DNA of 64,000 bases from Macrophomina tecta (Eukaryota > Ascomycota > Dothideomycetes > Botryosphaeriales > Botryosphaeriaceae). Each line of letters begins with the position of its first letter. The first letter of the stretch is position 1. A program made the position numbers and the translations under genes. This document shows positions 41,026 to 54,381 of this stretch, piece after piece. The DNA is taken from positions 124,001-188,000 of the forward strand of contig JAKSGN010000038.1 in NCBI GenBank assembly GCA_024180945.1. Direction: 5' to 3'. Below the pieces are notes generated by a model, which was not told the DNA's origin, ran no database searches, and worked only from the letters and a program-made list of their open reading frames with translations.

Positions 41026-42167
41026 GTTCTTAATAGTCGTAGAGTTCTAGTAGTTCTTAGATATTATTCTAGTCTCCTTTCTATTTAAGAAGGTATTAAA
41101 ACTAATCGTTAATATAGCCGTTGTCTAGGATCTATTTTATATTCTAGTCTATATTTTTATCGGTATTTAGATTTTCCGGTAGCATCTCTTTTATTTAGAG
41201 TAATAGCGTAGTGTTTTCTAGTGTCGGTTTAAGGAGTAAGACGTAAAATATAGGGTATATCTATATAGTATTAGGTAATCTAAGGCGGAAATTAATCTTT
41301 CTAATTTATTCTTTAATTTCGAATAGTTCGATTTTCTTAAAGTCTAATTTATTATTTAGCTATTTTATCTTAATATTTTTTCTAAGAAGGTAAACTTTAT
41401 TTTCTTCTTTTAGCTTTAGTGCCTTCTAGTACCGTTTATTATAGTATTTACCTATTTATAAGGCTACGAATTCGAGGTCTAGATATAGTTATTTATAGAG
41501 TGCCTTTAGTTAGTCTACTTTAAGAATTTCTTTTTAGGCTAGGGATTTACTTAGTATAGGCTCTTTATAAGCTATAGGCTCGTAGCCGTAGTTAGTGTAG
41601 AATAGGGATTCTTATATAGCTAACGCTTTTAAGCTATTATACGCGAACTATACAAGCAGTAGTAGCTCGACCTAATTATTTTATACATAGTTAAGGTAGT
41701 AGTATAAGTACTATTTTAGCGTTTAGTTTATTTATTTTATCTAGCTGTTTATTTAAGGGTGTGCCGTAGTCGAGAGCTTATACTTTACTCTAAGCTAATG
41801 GGTAAGAGTCTACTAGAATTAAGATATAAATAGCTAATTTTTATCTAATACGAGCTCTTCTAGTAACCCGTAGTTACCGAGGATTATTTTAAGAAATATA
41901 TAGGTGAGTTCTTCCATATTTACTATCTTAAGGTATAGTAGATAATATACGTACTTTATTATTCTATCTATAATAACTAGGATTAAGTTATATTTAATCT
42001 TAGTAAGCGGTTCTTCTAACTTAGGTAGGTCCGTAATAAAGTCTAGTAAGATAAATTACTAAGGGCGCTTCGATATTAGTAGTAGCTAAAGTAGTTTATA
42101 TAGTATATACCTTACGGCCTTACTTCTAATATAAAGGTTATATTATGAGACTACCCATTAAATAATT
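41026..42167 (-). pseudogene. A2 pol remnant: chromodomain and integrase
   Basis: Colinear with 22070-23215 of element A: chromodomain, GPF region, DDE core, then the Cys end of the integrase zinc finger at the break. Heavily RIPped. Confidence 0.85.
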
Positions 42168-42957
42168 TATTACGAATCCTAGAGGAATAAGGGCTTTATA
42201 ACTCTATAGATAGAAAGCCCGCACGGGAAAAGACACTATAAGGGCTAAAAATCTATAGAAATAATAAAGCCGTAATACCGGCATGCCCGTATGGGAGAAC
42301 TAGCCCTAAGAAAAGATAGCGCGTACGGGCCTAGGCTAGATAGTAGTAGAAGCCCATACGAAAGTAATACCTACGCGGCGTAGTAAGACTACGGAAACCT
42401 CGACTAGATTAGAAGCCCGTAGGAAAAGAATATTCTTAAGAAAAGAATTATAAATCCTAGAAATCGACTTCGAGCTAGAGGAACGAACGAGAGAATATTA
42501 AATAACTTATATAATTTAAAAAATAATAGTTTAGCGGTATAATACTTTCTTAACTAATATAAAAGTTAAATCTTAGGAAATGGGCTTTAGCGCCCATATT
42601 ACATAAGGTCTACCTGACCTACTTATAGATTAAAAACCTTAGTAATAATTTAACTCTTAAATTAATTTAATAATACGACTAATCTAATAGTTATTCTAAT
42701 TTCTAGATTATTATAGCTTTTTTATAGTATATAGAATATACTTATTAGGTAGTACTTTAACCTTCGTAGTTAATTTAAGATTCTAATATAGACTTATTAG
42801 AGGTAATAAGCCTAACGCGTACCGCATACTAATCTATTATATAATTACTATCTATTATTCTAATTCTTTACCCTTCTCTTATTCTTTAAGGTAAACCTTA
42901 CCGCTATCTAACCCTACTAAGTAACTCTAAAGCCTAGTAGAAGAGGCCGCTATTATA
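42168..42957 (+). repeat. A3 5' LTR
   Basis: 790 bp, start TATTACGAATCC (from TGTTACGAACCC), end GCTATTATA (from GCCGTTACA). The PBS ctttaactactattc follows. Confidence 0.88.
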
Positions 42958-44949
42958 CTTTAACTACTATTCTTATAAGGGAAGGTAGTTCTAAGGAGAG
43001 AAATACTTAATAATAAGATAGTATTACCTAATACTTAATGCTAACTAAGTAATATAATAAACGACGTAGATATAAATAATAACGATTTCCTATAGCTAAC
43101 TATAGCCGACCTCTTTTAAGTTATCTAAGATATATAAGGCTAGATCGGCGAACTTCGCGAATAACTCTAGAAGTAAACTAATAAGAATACCTAGCTCTAC
43201 TAATAGATAGGCGAACTTTATAACTAAGTCCTTCTAGCTGCCTATACTCCGGCACTAGTATATGCCCCGATATCTATAGTGACTTAACCCCCTAATAAAA
43301 GCATGAAAATGGCTAAACTAGATCTATTCTACGATAACTAAAAGAAGCTCTAAATCTTTCTTTTATAACTCGATCTATACTTCTTCTTTAACTCTAGAGA
43401 CTTTTCTATAGACAATAAAAAAGTAATATTCACTACTACCTACCTCCGCGATACTACGGTATAGTAGTTCGAGCCCTACCTTAGAGACTAAATAGAGAAA
43501 GAACTAGAGGCATATAAGAAGAATACTAAAAAGGTCTTTAGTAGCTATAAGTACTTCGTAACTTAGATTAAGTAGAGCTTTAGAGATCTTAACGAAGTTA
43601 ATAAGGCCCGATAAGCCGTTATAAATATCTACTAGAAGACCTTAGTAGTAGATTATACTATAAAGTTCTAAAAGGCCGCTATATACCTAGACGATTAGTC
43701 TAACCACGCCCTTATAGACTACTACTACCGAGGACTTAAGAAAAGGGTTAAAGACTAACTTATAATATAAGACGATTCTAAGACCCTAGACGAGCTTATT
43801 AAGCTAGCTATTAAATGCGATAACCGCCTCTTCGAGCACTAATTAGAAAAATATAAGGAGAACTATAGAGCTAATACCTTACGTTTCTTACGGCCACGCT
43901 ATATATAAGAAGAAGATAACGCTATAGAGTTAGACGCTACCTAATAAAGTAATAAAGATAATAAGCGCGAAAGACGACCCTAACGCTAGTAAACGGAGTA
44001 AGAAATAAAACGCTTTAATAAAGAATTCTATATCTACTATAGAGATAAGTAGAACCCCTAGTACCGCTATCTATAACGAAATAAAACTGGTAAAACTACC
44101 GCCGTCGCTACTTAAGAAGAAGAGGAACCTCGCTCTATATCTATTCTAAGTAAAGAAGTTAACTATATAGCTATAAGCTAGACCGCCTACTATAATAATG
44201 ACTATATAACCTATTAAAGCGATAAATAAGCTACTAAGTAGTACCCCTCCGAGCCGCGGTAGCTAAACCTAGCTACATATAATAAGAAAGTACTAGAAAT
44301 TAATAATCTAATCAAAGACTTTTCCTATGACAATGAGCTAGTCGATAGCGATATAGGTAAACTCTATAATAGTATACCTAAATCTAGTGAAGTAGGGAAT
44401 ATAGAGTAGTAGTAAGACTAAGCTATACTCGACTGAATTATGGAATACCTAAATAAATACGAAGATATAAGGCGTGTTAAACCTAGCCTCATTCTAATAG
44501 TTAACTAGACCCCTAGATTAAGAATAAACCTACTATCTTAGTAATACTAGATAAAGGGCGGGAAGCTTAGCTCCTAATTCTACGAAGATGGTATATAGTA
44601 TTCCTAGAAGAAATTACCCCTCGCCTCGGCCGACGAAATAATAACCTAGCTCGAAAGTAAGGCCTAGGGAGTATAGTAATAATAAGACCTCGCGTACTTA
44701 TAAAATATAGCGCTCACCCTCGGCATACATGGAATAGTAACTAGGGTATAGAATATTCTATAATAGGTCCCGAAAAAGAAATACACTATACCTACCTTCG
44801 AATACTAGGTCTATAACGACTGGATTAGCTAGCGGCGCCGTATTAGGCACAGATACTAGATATAGTAAAAGAAATTACTAATTCTAATAAAGAACTAGGA
44901 CTTCTACTTCTACGAGAAAATAGTAAGCTACTACTTATTAAAAAACTAA
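42958..44949 (+). pseudogene. gag: A3 gag remnant
   Basis: Colinear with gag of element A: the start region near 43060 (counterpart of NDVDMNNN), the Gag core (about 43320-43850), zinc knuckle (about 44025-44070, YIYYRDK, Cys to Tyr), and the acidic C-terminus. The stop is TAA at 44947-44949, RIPped from TAG, directly after A AAA AAC. Many in-frame stops. Confidence 0.85.
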
Positions 44950-45008
44950 ATAGTTTTCCTAGCTAGGGACCCTAAAAGGGGCTATTAGATAGGTCCCTTA
45001 ACTAGGTT

Positions 45009-45618
45009 TTGTAAAGCGCTGAGGCTTGGGTGGAGGATTACTAAGCTATATTATAAATAATACAGCCTAGTAAGCAGTCGGAAGGAGATAACTCTCTAAG
45101 AGAGAAGTAGGTAGGAGATTTAATAAAGAAAGACAAGAGGGGAGGTAAAAGATAGAGTAAAGCTTTTATTAGCTTATATCCCGTTTATTAGTATTGCGCG
45201 TCTCTAAAGAACGAAACTACGGTGCTATCTAGAGCTCCTTATATACACTTATTCCTTATAAGTAGATCCTTCTAGATATACTATATTAGAAATCCAACGA
45301 GGGTGATTTATAAGAAATAAGATTCTAGCCCCAATCCTTATCCGTTTTACATAATTTTTATATCGTAATAACTGGAAATGATTGAACTTTTATAATGTAT
45401 AAAAGGAATTTTAGTAGGGGCTATACCCGTTTAGTTATTAGTTAGTGAAGTGGAGTGGCGAATTTTGCCACCTCGGTTTGCTACCGTGGTTTGCCACCGC
45501 AGTTTGCCACTGCTATAACTCCGAGGTATATTCGTTATATACCTTAGGTAGTATTTTAATAACTAAGGTAATATATTAATAAGCTACGCTTATATAAGCT
45601 TACTTATTAATATTTAAC
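45009..45618. other. Low-RIP spacer with short tandem and inverted repeats
   Basis: CA and TG are much more frequent here than on either side. No long open frame. It holds a 13-bp tandem repeat (45464-45513), and near its right end two AT-rich inverted repeats (about 45530-45555 and 45575-45615). It may be the remains of another mobile element or single-copy DNA joined at deletion breakpoints. Confidence 0.5.
45464..45513 (+). repeat. 13-bp tandem repeat TTTGCCACCGNGG, about 4 copies
   Basis: Four consecutive units with 1-3 differences each. The upstream GTGGCG at 45455-45460 is the near complement of TGCCAC, giving a small hairpin with the first unit. Confidence 0.75.
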
Positions 45619-46034
45619 ACTACTATAGGTAATATAGAGTCGATTCTTATAGTGCTATTTTTATTTATTTATTTAGTTCGGATTAGGTCCTTTAGGCTTT
45701 TTATTATTATTTTAACTCTTATTTTCTTTCTTATCGTCTTAACGGTTAGCGGTATCTAAAGCTATAGTATCTTCTTCTTTTAACGTAGTATATTCTTAGC
45801 ATAGCTTAGTTATATTTATTTAGTAGCTATTCTTTTTCTTAAACCACCTATTAGTGCGTCTTTTATTTATATTAATAGCTAGGCGGATTAGTTTTAGAAG
45901 TATTTCTAGTTTATTATAGTAGAATATAGCCTCTTTAATCTCGTTCTTTAGGCCGCAGTAGTATAGCTATTAGAGTATATAGTCTAAGTATTTTCTAGCG
46001 ATATAGGTAGCTTCTTAGAATTTAGTTATATAGT

Positions 46035-46467
46035 TATTACGGCGCAGCCTCCATAGTATAGGAAATAAGAAAGAAGGGAACGTTCTACGGGAAATTCTAA
46101 AGAAAAGAGAGAATTACGTAGCTTAGCACGTAAGTATCTAAGAATGGACCTACTAAGCCCTTACGAGCTAGGCTTATAATAGCTTACCTCGAGCCCTTTG
46201 GAACTAGGCTCGTAATAGTACTATTAGATTATATATACTTTCCTACTTATATATAAACTATACTTCTTAGATAGCTTTGACCTTCGTGGTTAACTTTAAT
46301 AATAATTTATATATTATTAGTAATACGGCCTTTATACGTAGTACTTAGTTCTATTACGTATTTAACTTACTCTTATTCTCTTCTTATACCTACTTAAGAA
46401 AACTGTTTAATAGGTTTTCTTTCTCTTTAGTATTTAAATTCTTAGAGGTAGAGGCCCGCTTATTATA
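46035..46467 (+). repeat. B3 5' LTR
   Basis: 433 bp. TATATAAA near 46250 and the less mutated block CCTTCGTGGTTAAC at about 46280-46293, the predicted RNA start. Confidence 0.9.
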
Positions 46468-49400
46468 CTTTAACTACTATTTTATAAGGAGAGGAAGGCT
46501 CTAAGATTAAGTTTTATCGGGTAAGGTATTACCCCCTAACGAGTTTAGGAAATAGTAATAAACTTAGTTAATATAGAGAATATTAGCGCGGGATAAGATC
46601 GTCTAGCTATTTCTTATATACCGACTCCCGGGCCCCCTTAGCCCGCTCGATAGGAGCAAACGGAGCCCACTATAAGAGAACTTATATAGATAATTTAGAA
46701 ACTACGAGCTAAGAATCTCGTCCTAAGAAGTTAGTAGGATTAAGCTACTAGGCTAAACCCTATAAGAGACCTAACTACTAAGGTTAAGATACCGAAGCTG
46801 GACCTTTACTATAGAAAACGTACTAAGATATAGAGCTTTTTTATATAGCTAAAAGACTATCTATACTTCGCTAAAGAATAATTTAGTAATAATATAGATA
46901 AGGTTCGCTACGCTAGTATCTTTCTTCGAGAAGTAGTAGAAAAGTAGTTTAGACCTTATAAATAAGAAACCTAGGAGAAGCTATAATAGTAATAGTTACC
47001 TTAGACCTAGGCTATCTTCTCCGACTATAGAATATTTGCTAAATAACTATAAAATGCTTTTAGTACTATCGACGAGGCTAAGCGTGCTAATTAGATCTTT
47101 TTTAGAATCTAGTAAAAAAAGTCTGTACTCGACTATACGACTAAATTCTAAGAAGTAGCCTACGTCGCTAGAGAATATTTAGACTATACGCTCCGATAGC
47201 TATACTACCGCGGCCTAAAGAACGAGATTAAAGAAGCTATATTCTACTATAATAAACTAAAAATACTTCCGAAACTAATCCGCCTAGCTACCGATATAGA
47301 TAGAAGACGTACTAATAGATAGTTTAAGAAGAAAGATAGCTATTAAGTAAATATAACTAAGCTATACTAAGAACGCACTACGTTAAAAGAAGAAGATACT
47401 ATAGCTTTAAACACCGCTAATTATTAAGATAATAAGAAAGAAAATAAGGATTAAAATAATAATAAAAAGCCTAAAGAACCTAATCTAAACTAAACAGACG
47501 AATAAAAATAGCGCTATAAGAATCGACTCTATATTATCTACGGTAGTAATAAGTACTTCTCTTCTAAGTATCTATAGAACCCTCGTAATAAGAAGAAGGA
47601 GAAGTAGACCTTAAGCGCCTAACGCGAAGTATCGATTACATCCCACTAAGATAACTACAATATGCTATACTAGATAGCCTACTATAATAATAACTATTAA
47701 ATGCACTAAAGTAATAAGGATATATTAGAATAGTATCCTTATAAACCTCGATAATTTAGCATAATAACTAGAAATAAGGAAGTACTAAAAATTAATAACT
47801 TAATTAATAACTTTTTCTACGACGGCGAGCTAGTTAATAGCGATATAAATAAACTCTATAATAGTACCCCCGAGTCTAGCGAAGCTAGGAACATAAAATA
47901 ATAGTAGAACTAAGCTATACTCGACCGAATTACGAAATACTTAAGTAGGTATAGGAATACGAGGCGTATTAAGCCTAGTCTTACCCCGATAATTAACTAG
48001 ACCCCCGGATTAAGAATAGACCTACTACTATAGTAATATTAGGTGTAAAAGGGGAAGCTTAGCTCTCGATTCTACGAAGGTAGTATATAGCACCCCTAGA
48101 AGGAATTACCCCTCGCCTTAGCCGACGAAGTAGCGTCCTGGCTCGAAGATAAGGCCCGGGGAGTATAGTAGTAACGGGACCTCGCGTATTTACGTAGTAT
48201 AGCGTTAACTCTCGGCCTATATAGAATAGTAATAAGGGTATAGAATATTCTATAATAGGTCCCGAAGAAGAAATATACTATATCTATCTTCGAATACTAG
48301 GTCTATAATAACTAAATCTACTAGAGGTGCCGCATTAGGCGCGGATACTAGACGTAATAAAAGAAATTATTAATTTCGGCTAAGGACTAGGACCTCTACT
48401 TCTACGAAGAAATAGCCGCTAAATACTTAGTAAAAAACTAGACGGCTCTACGGTATTAGAATCGATCTAGGGGCTATAGTCTAGGTTTCTTTATATAATA
48501 TTACGTATATTAAATACGGAAATTCTTACCGGACTAAATCTTTAGAGATAATTTAAAACGAGAGAAACGCTTAATAGGCGTTCTATCTCGATACTAATTA
48601 ATATAGGATCGAGCGGAAACTTTATATATAATAAGTTTATAGAACGATGTAAGATTTTATACTAAAAGAAGAAAGAACTATATCCGCTTAGCGGATTTAA
48701 TAGAAAAAGCTTAGTCTATAAAAAAGGCTAGGTAAAGATAGAAACGAAGAAAGTGATTCTCTAAATTAAAAACTATTAAAAGTAGATCTCTCTTAATATC
48801 TAACGAATCCCCGGGTATAATATTATTCTAGCGACTCTTATCTACTATAAATTAGGAAGTAGCTAGTATAAGGCCTAAATATAGTAACTATATAGACGAC
48901 TCCGATAGTAGTATAAGTTAGAACTAGGACTATAATGTAGAAGGCGAAGCCTTCTCGGTAAAATATAACTCTATTGCAGGAATAAGCCCTACTAAGCGAA
49001 ATAATATTCTTAAATTATTAAGAGAAGAGTAAGACTTAAACGATAGCGTAAGATTTAGTAGCGGTAGTATTAATGGTAACCTTAAGAAAGACCTAAGATA
49101 GAACTAGAACTATAGCATATAAAACGCCGCCTTCTCGGTAAAATACAACGTCTTAAGCAGAGTAAGCCCTACCGAGTTAAGTACTCCTAAAAATTAGGTA
49201 TAATACTTATTACGAAGAACCATACGGAGAAAGTATAAGACTAAGAGTAAGGCTTCGCGGAAGTAATCGATAGCTATAAAATCTTTCGTAGATATATAAA
49301 TAATCTTAAGAAAGGTATTTAGGCATATATAACGCTAAGAATAATAAGTCTATCTTATATATATTAAACCCTTATGGGTAGTATAGTAAAGAGCACTAGC

Positions 49401-52400
49401 TAGGGCCTAATAAGAAAGGCTAAAGAATAAAAACTATTTAACTTCTATTAAAGAAGATAATTCTATGAGAATTAAGAGAGAATAATATGGTAGTTTAGAA
49501 ATATAGTAGTAACTATAAGAAATGCCTCTAATACCTAAAATAGAAATAGTACCCGACGAGTATTAGAACTTAGTTACCGTTTACTAAGAAAGAGGAAAGG
49601 GAGACTTACCTAAGTATTAACTATAGAACTACGAGATTCCGCTTAAGCTAGAAATAAAACCGGCTTATAAGCCTATCTACTTCTTATTAAAGAAGAAAAT
49701 AGAGGCTTTAAAGAAATATATCGAGAAGAACCTCGAACGAAGATATATTTAACTATTAATATTATTAGCCGGATATTTAATCCTCTTTATTCTTAAAAAG
49801 AATAGTAAGTTATGCCTCTATATCGACTACCGATAGCTTAACGATATTACGATTAAGAATCGATACCCTCTTCTATGTATTAACAAGCTCTAGAATAAGT
49901 TAGAGAATACGAAGTACTTTACAAAACTAGATCTTAGAAATAGATATTACCTAGTTAGGATTAAAGAAGGGGAAGAATAGAAGATAGCCTTTAAAATAAG
50001 ACTAGAATTCTATAAGTATACGGTAATACTATTTAGGCTTACTAACGCGCTAGTAATATTCTAGTTACTTATTAATAATATGCTACGCGAATACTTAAAT
50101 ATCTTCTACTTAGCTTACCTCGACGATATCCTTATCTTCTTAGAAATACTCGAGAAATATAAGAAGTATATTAAAAAGGTTCTAGAAGCCCTCTAAGCTA
50201 AGAATCTAACTATCGCACCTAATAAGTGCGAGTGGCACATATAAAGAATAGAATTCTTAGGCTTTATTATTACCCCCGGATATATTAGTATAGACGACTC
50301 GAAACTAGATTCTATTAGAGAATAGCTAGTATTAAAGACGATTAAGAAAGTATAGTTCTTTCTTAGATTCGCGAACTTCTATAGAAAGTTTATCTAGAAC
50401 TATTTAAAGATTATAAAATCTTTAACGCGACTTACTTAGAAGAAGTATAGCTTCTAATAGAGAGACGATTAGTAGTAAGCCTTTAATTCGCTAAAATAAA
50501 TATTTTACGAAGCACTCATCTTAGGAATATATAATTCTGATAAACCGATTAAAGTAGAAACTAATATATTAGAATTCGCCCTAGGAGCGTGTCTTAGCTA
50601 GCCTAACGATAAAGGTAGATAGCATTTAATCGCGTTTTACTTAAGAAATTTTATCCTAGTAGAGCTTAACTACGATACTTATAATAAGAAGCTCTTAGCT
50701 ATTATCTTAGTATTTAAGTACTAGAGATATTACCTAGAAGAAGCCGACTAATAGATAATAGTATATTATAACTATTAGAATCTTATACGCTTTACTACGA
50801 CTAAGAAGCTAAACTGACGATAGATTTACTAGTTATAAGAATTAGTATTCTATAACTTTAAGATTACGTATAGAAAAGGTATAGATAACGCCACCACTAA
50901 TACGCTTAGTAGAAGGGTAGACTATATAAAAGAAAGAATTAAGCCGCAATCTATAGTATTATAGTAGATAAGCGATAAATTGCTTACTCTTACTAGATAG
51001 TCTTTCCTAATACTTTGTATTAAGTTAAACCCGTAGTATTAAAAGATCTAAGAAGTATACGCTTAGAACTTTTTTACGTAGGAACTTTTAGCGCTTAAGA
51101 ATAACCTACGTATTACTTAAGATAGAAAAGGAACGCTTTTCTTTAAAGAATTAATCTATATTCTAATAAGACTACGAGAAGCACTCGTTAAGAATATATA
51201 CATAGTATCCGCGTATAGATATTAGAGTATTAATAAAATAACTAAGAGAATTATATAAAACTTCTACTTTCTAGGATTATAAAAAATAGTTTAGCGTATA
51301 GTTTCGCAATACGATCTTTATATCTAAAGTAAAGCCGTAATATATACTCTATATAAATATTTATAACCTCTAGAAGTACTAAAATAACTATAGCAATAGA
51401 TTACGCTAGATTTTATTACAAAGCTACTAAGGTCTAGAGATCTACTTATAGAAGTTAAATTCGACTCGATCCTAGTCTTTATTAATAAACTTACGAAGTA
51501 CGCCTACTTCTTACCCTACCTCGAGGTATTAAATATAGAATAGCTAGCCTATACGTTTCTCTAATATATCTTCGTGGATTACGGAATGCCGGAAGTATTA
51601 GTCTCGGATAGGAATAAACTAATAAGATCGGAATTTTAGTAAACGCTTATATACTAGCTTAGAGCAAAGAATAAACTCTCTATAATAATATACGCGTAAA
51701 CTAACGGCTAGACGAAATAAATAAACCGGACTCTCGAATAGTATCTTTACTATTATATTAACTACCTATAGGATAACTAGGCTATATAGCTACCTATAGT
51801 ATAATTCTTCTATAATAGCGCTAAATAAGAGTTAACTAACGTATCCCCGTTCTTCGCCAACTATAGGTTCGAACTAGATGCGTATAGAAAAGTTATTCTA
51901 AGTAGAAAACTAGCTTAAAAAGGTATTCTTAAAGCCGAATAGCTAAGAGGATTATATAAAGCTATTAGTCTCGACCTCGAATATATACGAATTATAATAT
52001 TAAAATACTATAATAGATAATACTAGGCGGCACTAAACTATAAAAGAAGGAATAAAGTATACCTCCTTATAAAAAATATTAAATTAAAATAACCGAGTAA
52101 TAAATTAGATTTTAAGAAAATTAGTCTATTCGAAATTATAAAAAAACTTAAAGAAGTTACATATCGACTTAAAATACTAAACTTACGAATAAATTCTATC
52201 TTTTATATAGTAATACTCGAGCTAGTACTACAAAACGCTACTATTCTAGAAATATAGAAAGAAATTATACTAGAAAATCCTAATACTAAAGAAGACCAGT
52301 ACCTAGTTAAGAAGATCCTAGACTATAAGTAGTTTAGTTATTAGCTTAAATATCTTATTAAATAGAAAGGATATAGGGACGAAGACAACTAATAAATACT

Positions 52401-52450
52401 AAAGAATAATATATATCAAGACCTAGTTATAGAATTCTATCGCTAAAATC
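46468..52450 (+). pseudogene. B3 gag-pol remnant
   Basis: Gag zinc knuckle near 47535-47575; A AAA AAC TAG at 48432-48441; protease region about 48600-48830; RT with the IDYR-LN (about 49815) and YLDDI (about 50115) codons; integrase zinc finger and core about 51190-51720; chromodomain about 52340-52450. Colinear with B1 except for a gap of several hundred bases around 48830, where sequence present in B1 (about 4560-4710) is missing. RIP stops throughout. Confidence 0.86.
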
Positions 52451-53240
52451 CTAACCTCCTATGGAGACGAGGTCGTCCCCGAATAAAAACAACGGAAAAC
52501 CTTTAAGAACTAGCGAATCCGCCGTAAACTAAGATAAACGAGTAAGATTTATAGACTTGGGAGAACGCGGAGACCTCGTATCCGGCGTAGATTCCCCGGT
52601 AGAACTGGCACGATTAGCCTATAGCGTAGTAGAATCTACTAACTCATAACATAGCTATTTTAACGAGGACCGACCCTTAGAACTCTTAGAATTAGAAAGA
52701 CCCCTAGGCGAACTAGACGCCTCGGCCTTCTCTAACTTCTCTAACGATGTAAACCCTTACTAAATTATCTTAGACCTACGCTCTTAAAGAAAGCGGCGCT
52801 ACTTATATAGACGTACTAATTTCTCTAAAGTAGTATCTTCCTCGGTAGCGATACGATCGAACTCTTAGTCTAAATAATTTACTATAAAAGTTAGTTAAAA
52901 GAATAAAATAGAATAATATAATATCTATAACCCGAGGCACTTACTTCCGTAATATTATAACCCGTGCGACGCGCCTTTAAGCAGGCGCTATAAACAGAGG
53001 AATTATCCTCTAAGGTAAAGTATACGGTATAGTACTCTAGGTAGTAAGTATAAGAAATTATCTCCACGCTATTCCGGAGAATACAACGTAACAAGTCCTA
53101 ATAATATATTATAGTATAATACGGCCGCTTACTAGAAGGCTTAAAACTATTAGTAAGAGAATATTTAGGCGGTATAATAAGAATCTATAACGAGAAATAA
53201 TATAGAAACCCTACGGAACGAAAAGATATAGCCGTATAAG
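52451..53240 (-). pseudogene. B3 antisense gene remnant
   Basis: Minus strand, same position as in A and B1. The frame at 52891-53094 still reads 67 codons including SACLKARRTGYN, which aligns with the [14 protein letters not shown] part of A (Tyr for Cys as RIP gives). The C-terminal part (about 52450-52640) contains LTRLSQF-like and DDLVSIGG motifs shared with B1 and B2. The palindrome at 53244-53262 lies upstream. Confidence 0.6.
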
Positions 53241-53278
53241 GAAAATCTTCGGGCCAAAGATTCTAAAAGAGGGGATAG

Positions 53279-53711
53279 TATTACGGCGCAGCCTCTATAG
53301 TATAGAAAATAAGAAAGAAGGAGACGTTCTATAGAAAATTCTAAAGAAAAGAGGGGATTATGTAGCTTAATATATAAGTATCTAAGGACGGACCCACTGA
53401 GTCCTTACGAGCCGGGCTTATAACGGCTTACCTCGAGCCCTCTAGAGCTAGGCTCGCAATAGTACTACTAGATTATATATACTTTCCTACTTATATATAA
53501 ACTACACTCCTTAGATAGCTTTGACCTTCGTGGTTAACTTTAATAATAATTTATATATTATTAGTAACACGGCCTTCGCACGTAGTACTTAGTTCTATTA
53601 CGTATTCGACTTATTCTTACCCTCTTCTTATATCTACTTAAGGAAATCCTTCGATAGGTTTTCTTCCTCTTTAGTGTTTAGATTCTTAGAGGCAGAGGCC
53701 CGCTTATTATA
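53279..53711 (+). repeat. B3 3' LTR
   Basis: 433 bp, preceded by the purine tract AAAAGAGGGGATAG and followed by TSD atagt. Confidence 0.9.
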
Positions 53712-54381
53712 ATAGTTAAGTACGGACTTTTTTTACTAGATTCTAAAGAGGATTTAATTAGTATGCTTAGCCTTATTAATAGTACTAAAAGCGTTTTATA
53801 GTTATTTAGCGAATATCCTATAGTTAGAAAAGATAGCCTAGGTCTAAAGTGACTATTACTATTATAGCTTCTCTTAGGTTTCTTATTTATAGAGTTTAAA
53901 CTACTTTTCTACTACTTCTTAGAGAAAGGTATTGGCGTAGCGAACCTTATTTATATTATTACCGAATTATTCTTTAGTAAAGTATAGATAGTCTTCTAGC
54001 TATATAAGAAAGCTCTATGTCTTAGTACACTCTCTATAATAAAGGTCTAGTTTTAGTATCTTAACCTTAGTAGTTGGGTCTCTTATAGGACTTAGCCCAG
54101 TGGCCTAGTTTTATTAACCCCTTAGAATACGATTCTCGGCTCGTAGTTTCTAAATTATCTATATAAGTTCTCTTATAGTGGGCTCTGTTTACTTTTATTA
54201 AGTGGGCTGAGGGGGCCCGGGAGTCGGTATATAGAAAATAGCTAGATGATCTTATCCTACGCTAATATTCTTTATATTAACCGAGTCTATTACTATTTTC
54301 TAAACTCGTTAGGGGGTAATACCTTATCTAATAAGACTTAATCTCGGAACCTTCCTCTCCTTATAAGGATAGTAGTTAAAG

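Larger units (their letters stand above)
39396..42167 (-). mobile_element. Chromovirus A2, 3' half only, RIPped
   Basis: Minus-strand family A copy. It has the 3' LTR (39396-40174, 779 bp), polypurine tract complement, antisense gene remnant, chromodomain and integrase down to the zinc-finger region. It stops at 42167, where the LTR of A3 begins. RT, protease, gag and the 5' LTR are absent from the window. It differs from A by more than RIP changes, so it is a separate lineage. Confidence 0.88.
42168..45008 (+). mobile_element. Chromovirus A3, 5' third only, RIPped
   Basis: Plus-strand family A copy: 5' LTR (42168-42957, 790 bp), PBS, gag, and the first 60 bp of pol, including the frameshift heptamer at 44940-44946. 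Homology with A stops at about 45008, just before the protease. Protease to 3' LTR are missing. It abuts A2 in opposite orientation, so it may have inserted in A2 and both were then cut by a deletion. Confidence 0.88.
46035..53711 (+). mobile_element. Chromovirus B3, full length, RIPped
   Basis: 7677 bp in plus orientation. LTRs of 433 bp at 46035-46467 and 53279-53711; TSD atagt at 46030-46034 and 53712-53716. Same gene order as B1, including the frameshift heptamer, chromodomain and antisense gene remnant. LTR sequence marks a subfamily of its own (starts TATTACGGCGCAGCC). Confidence 0.92.
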
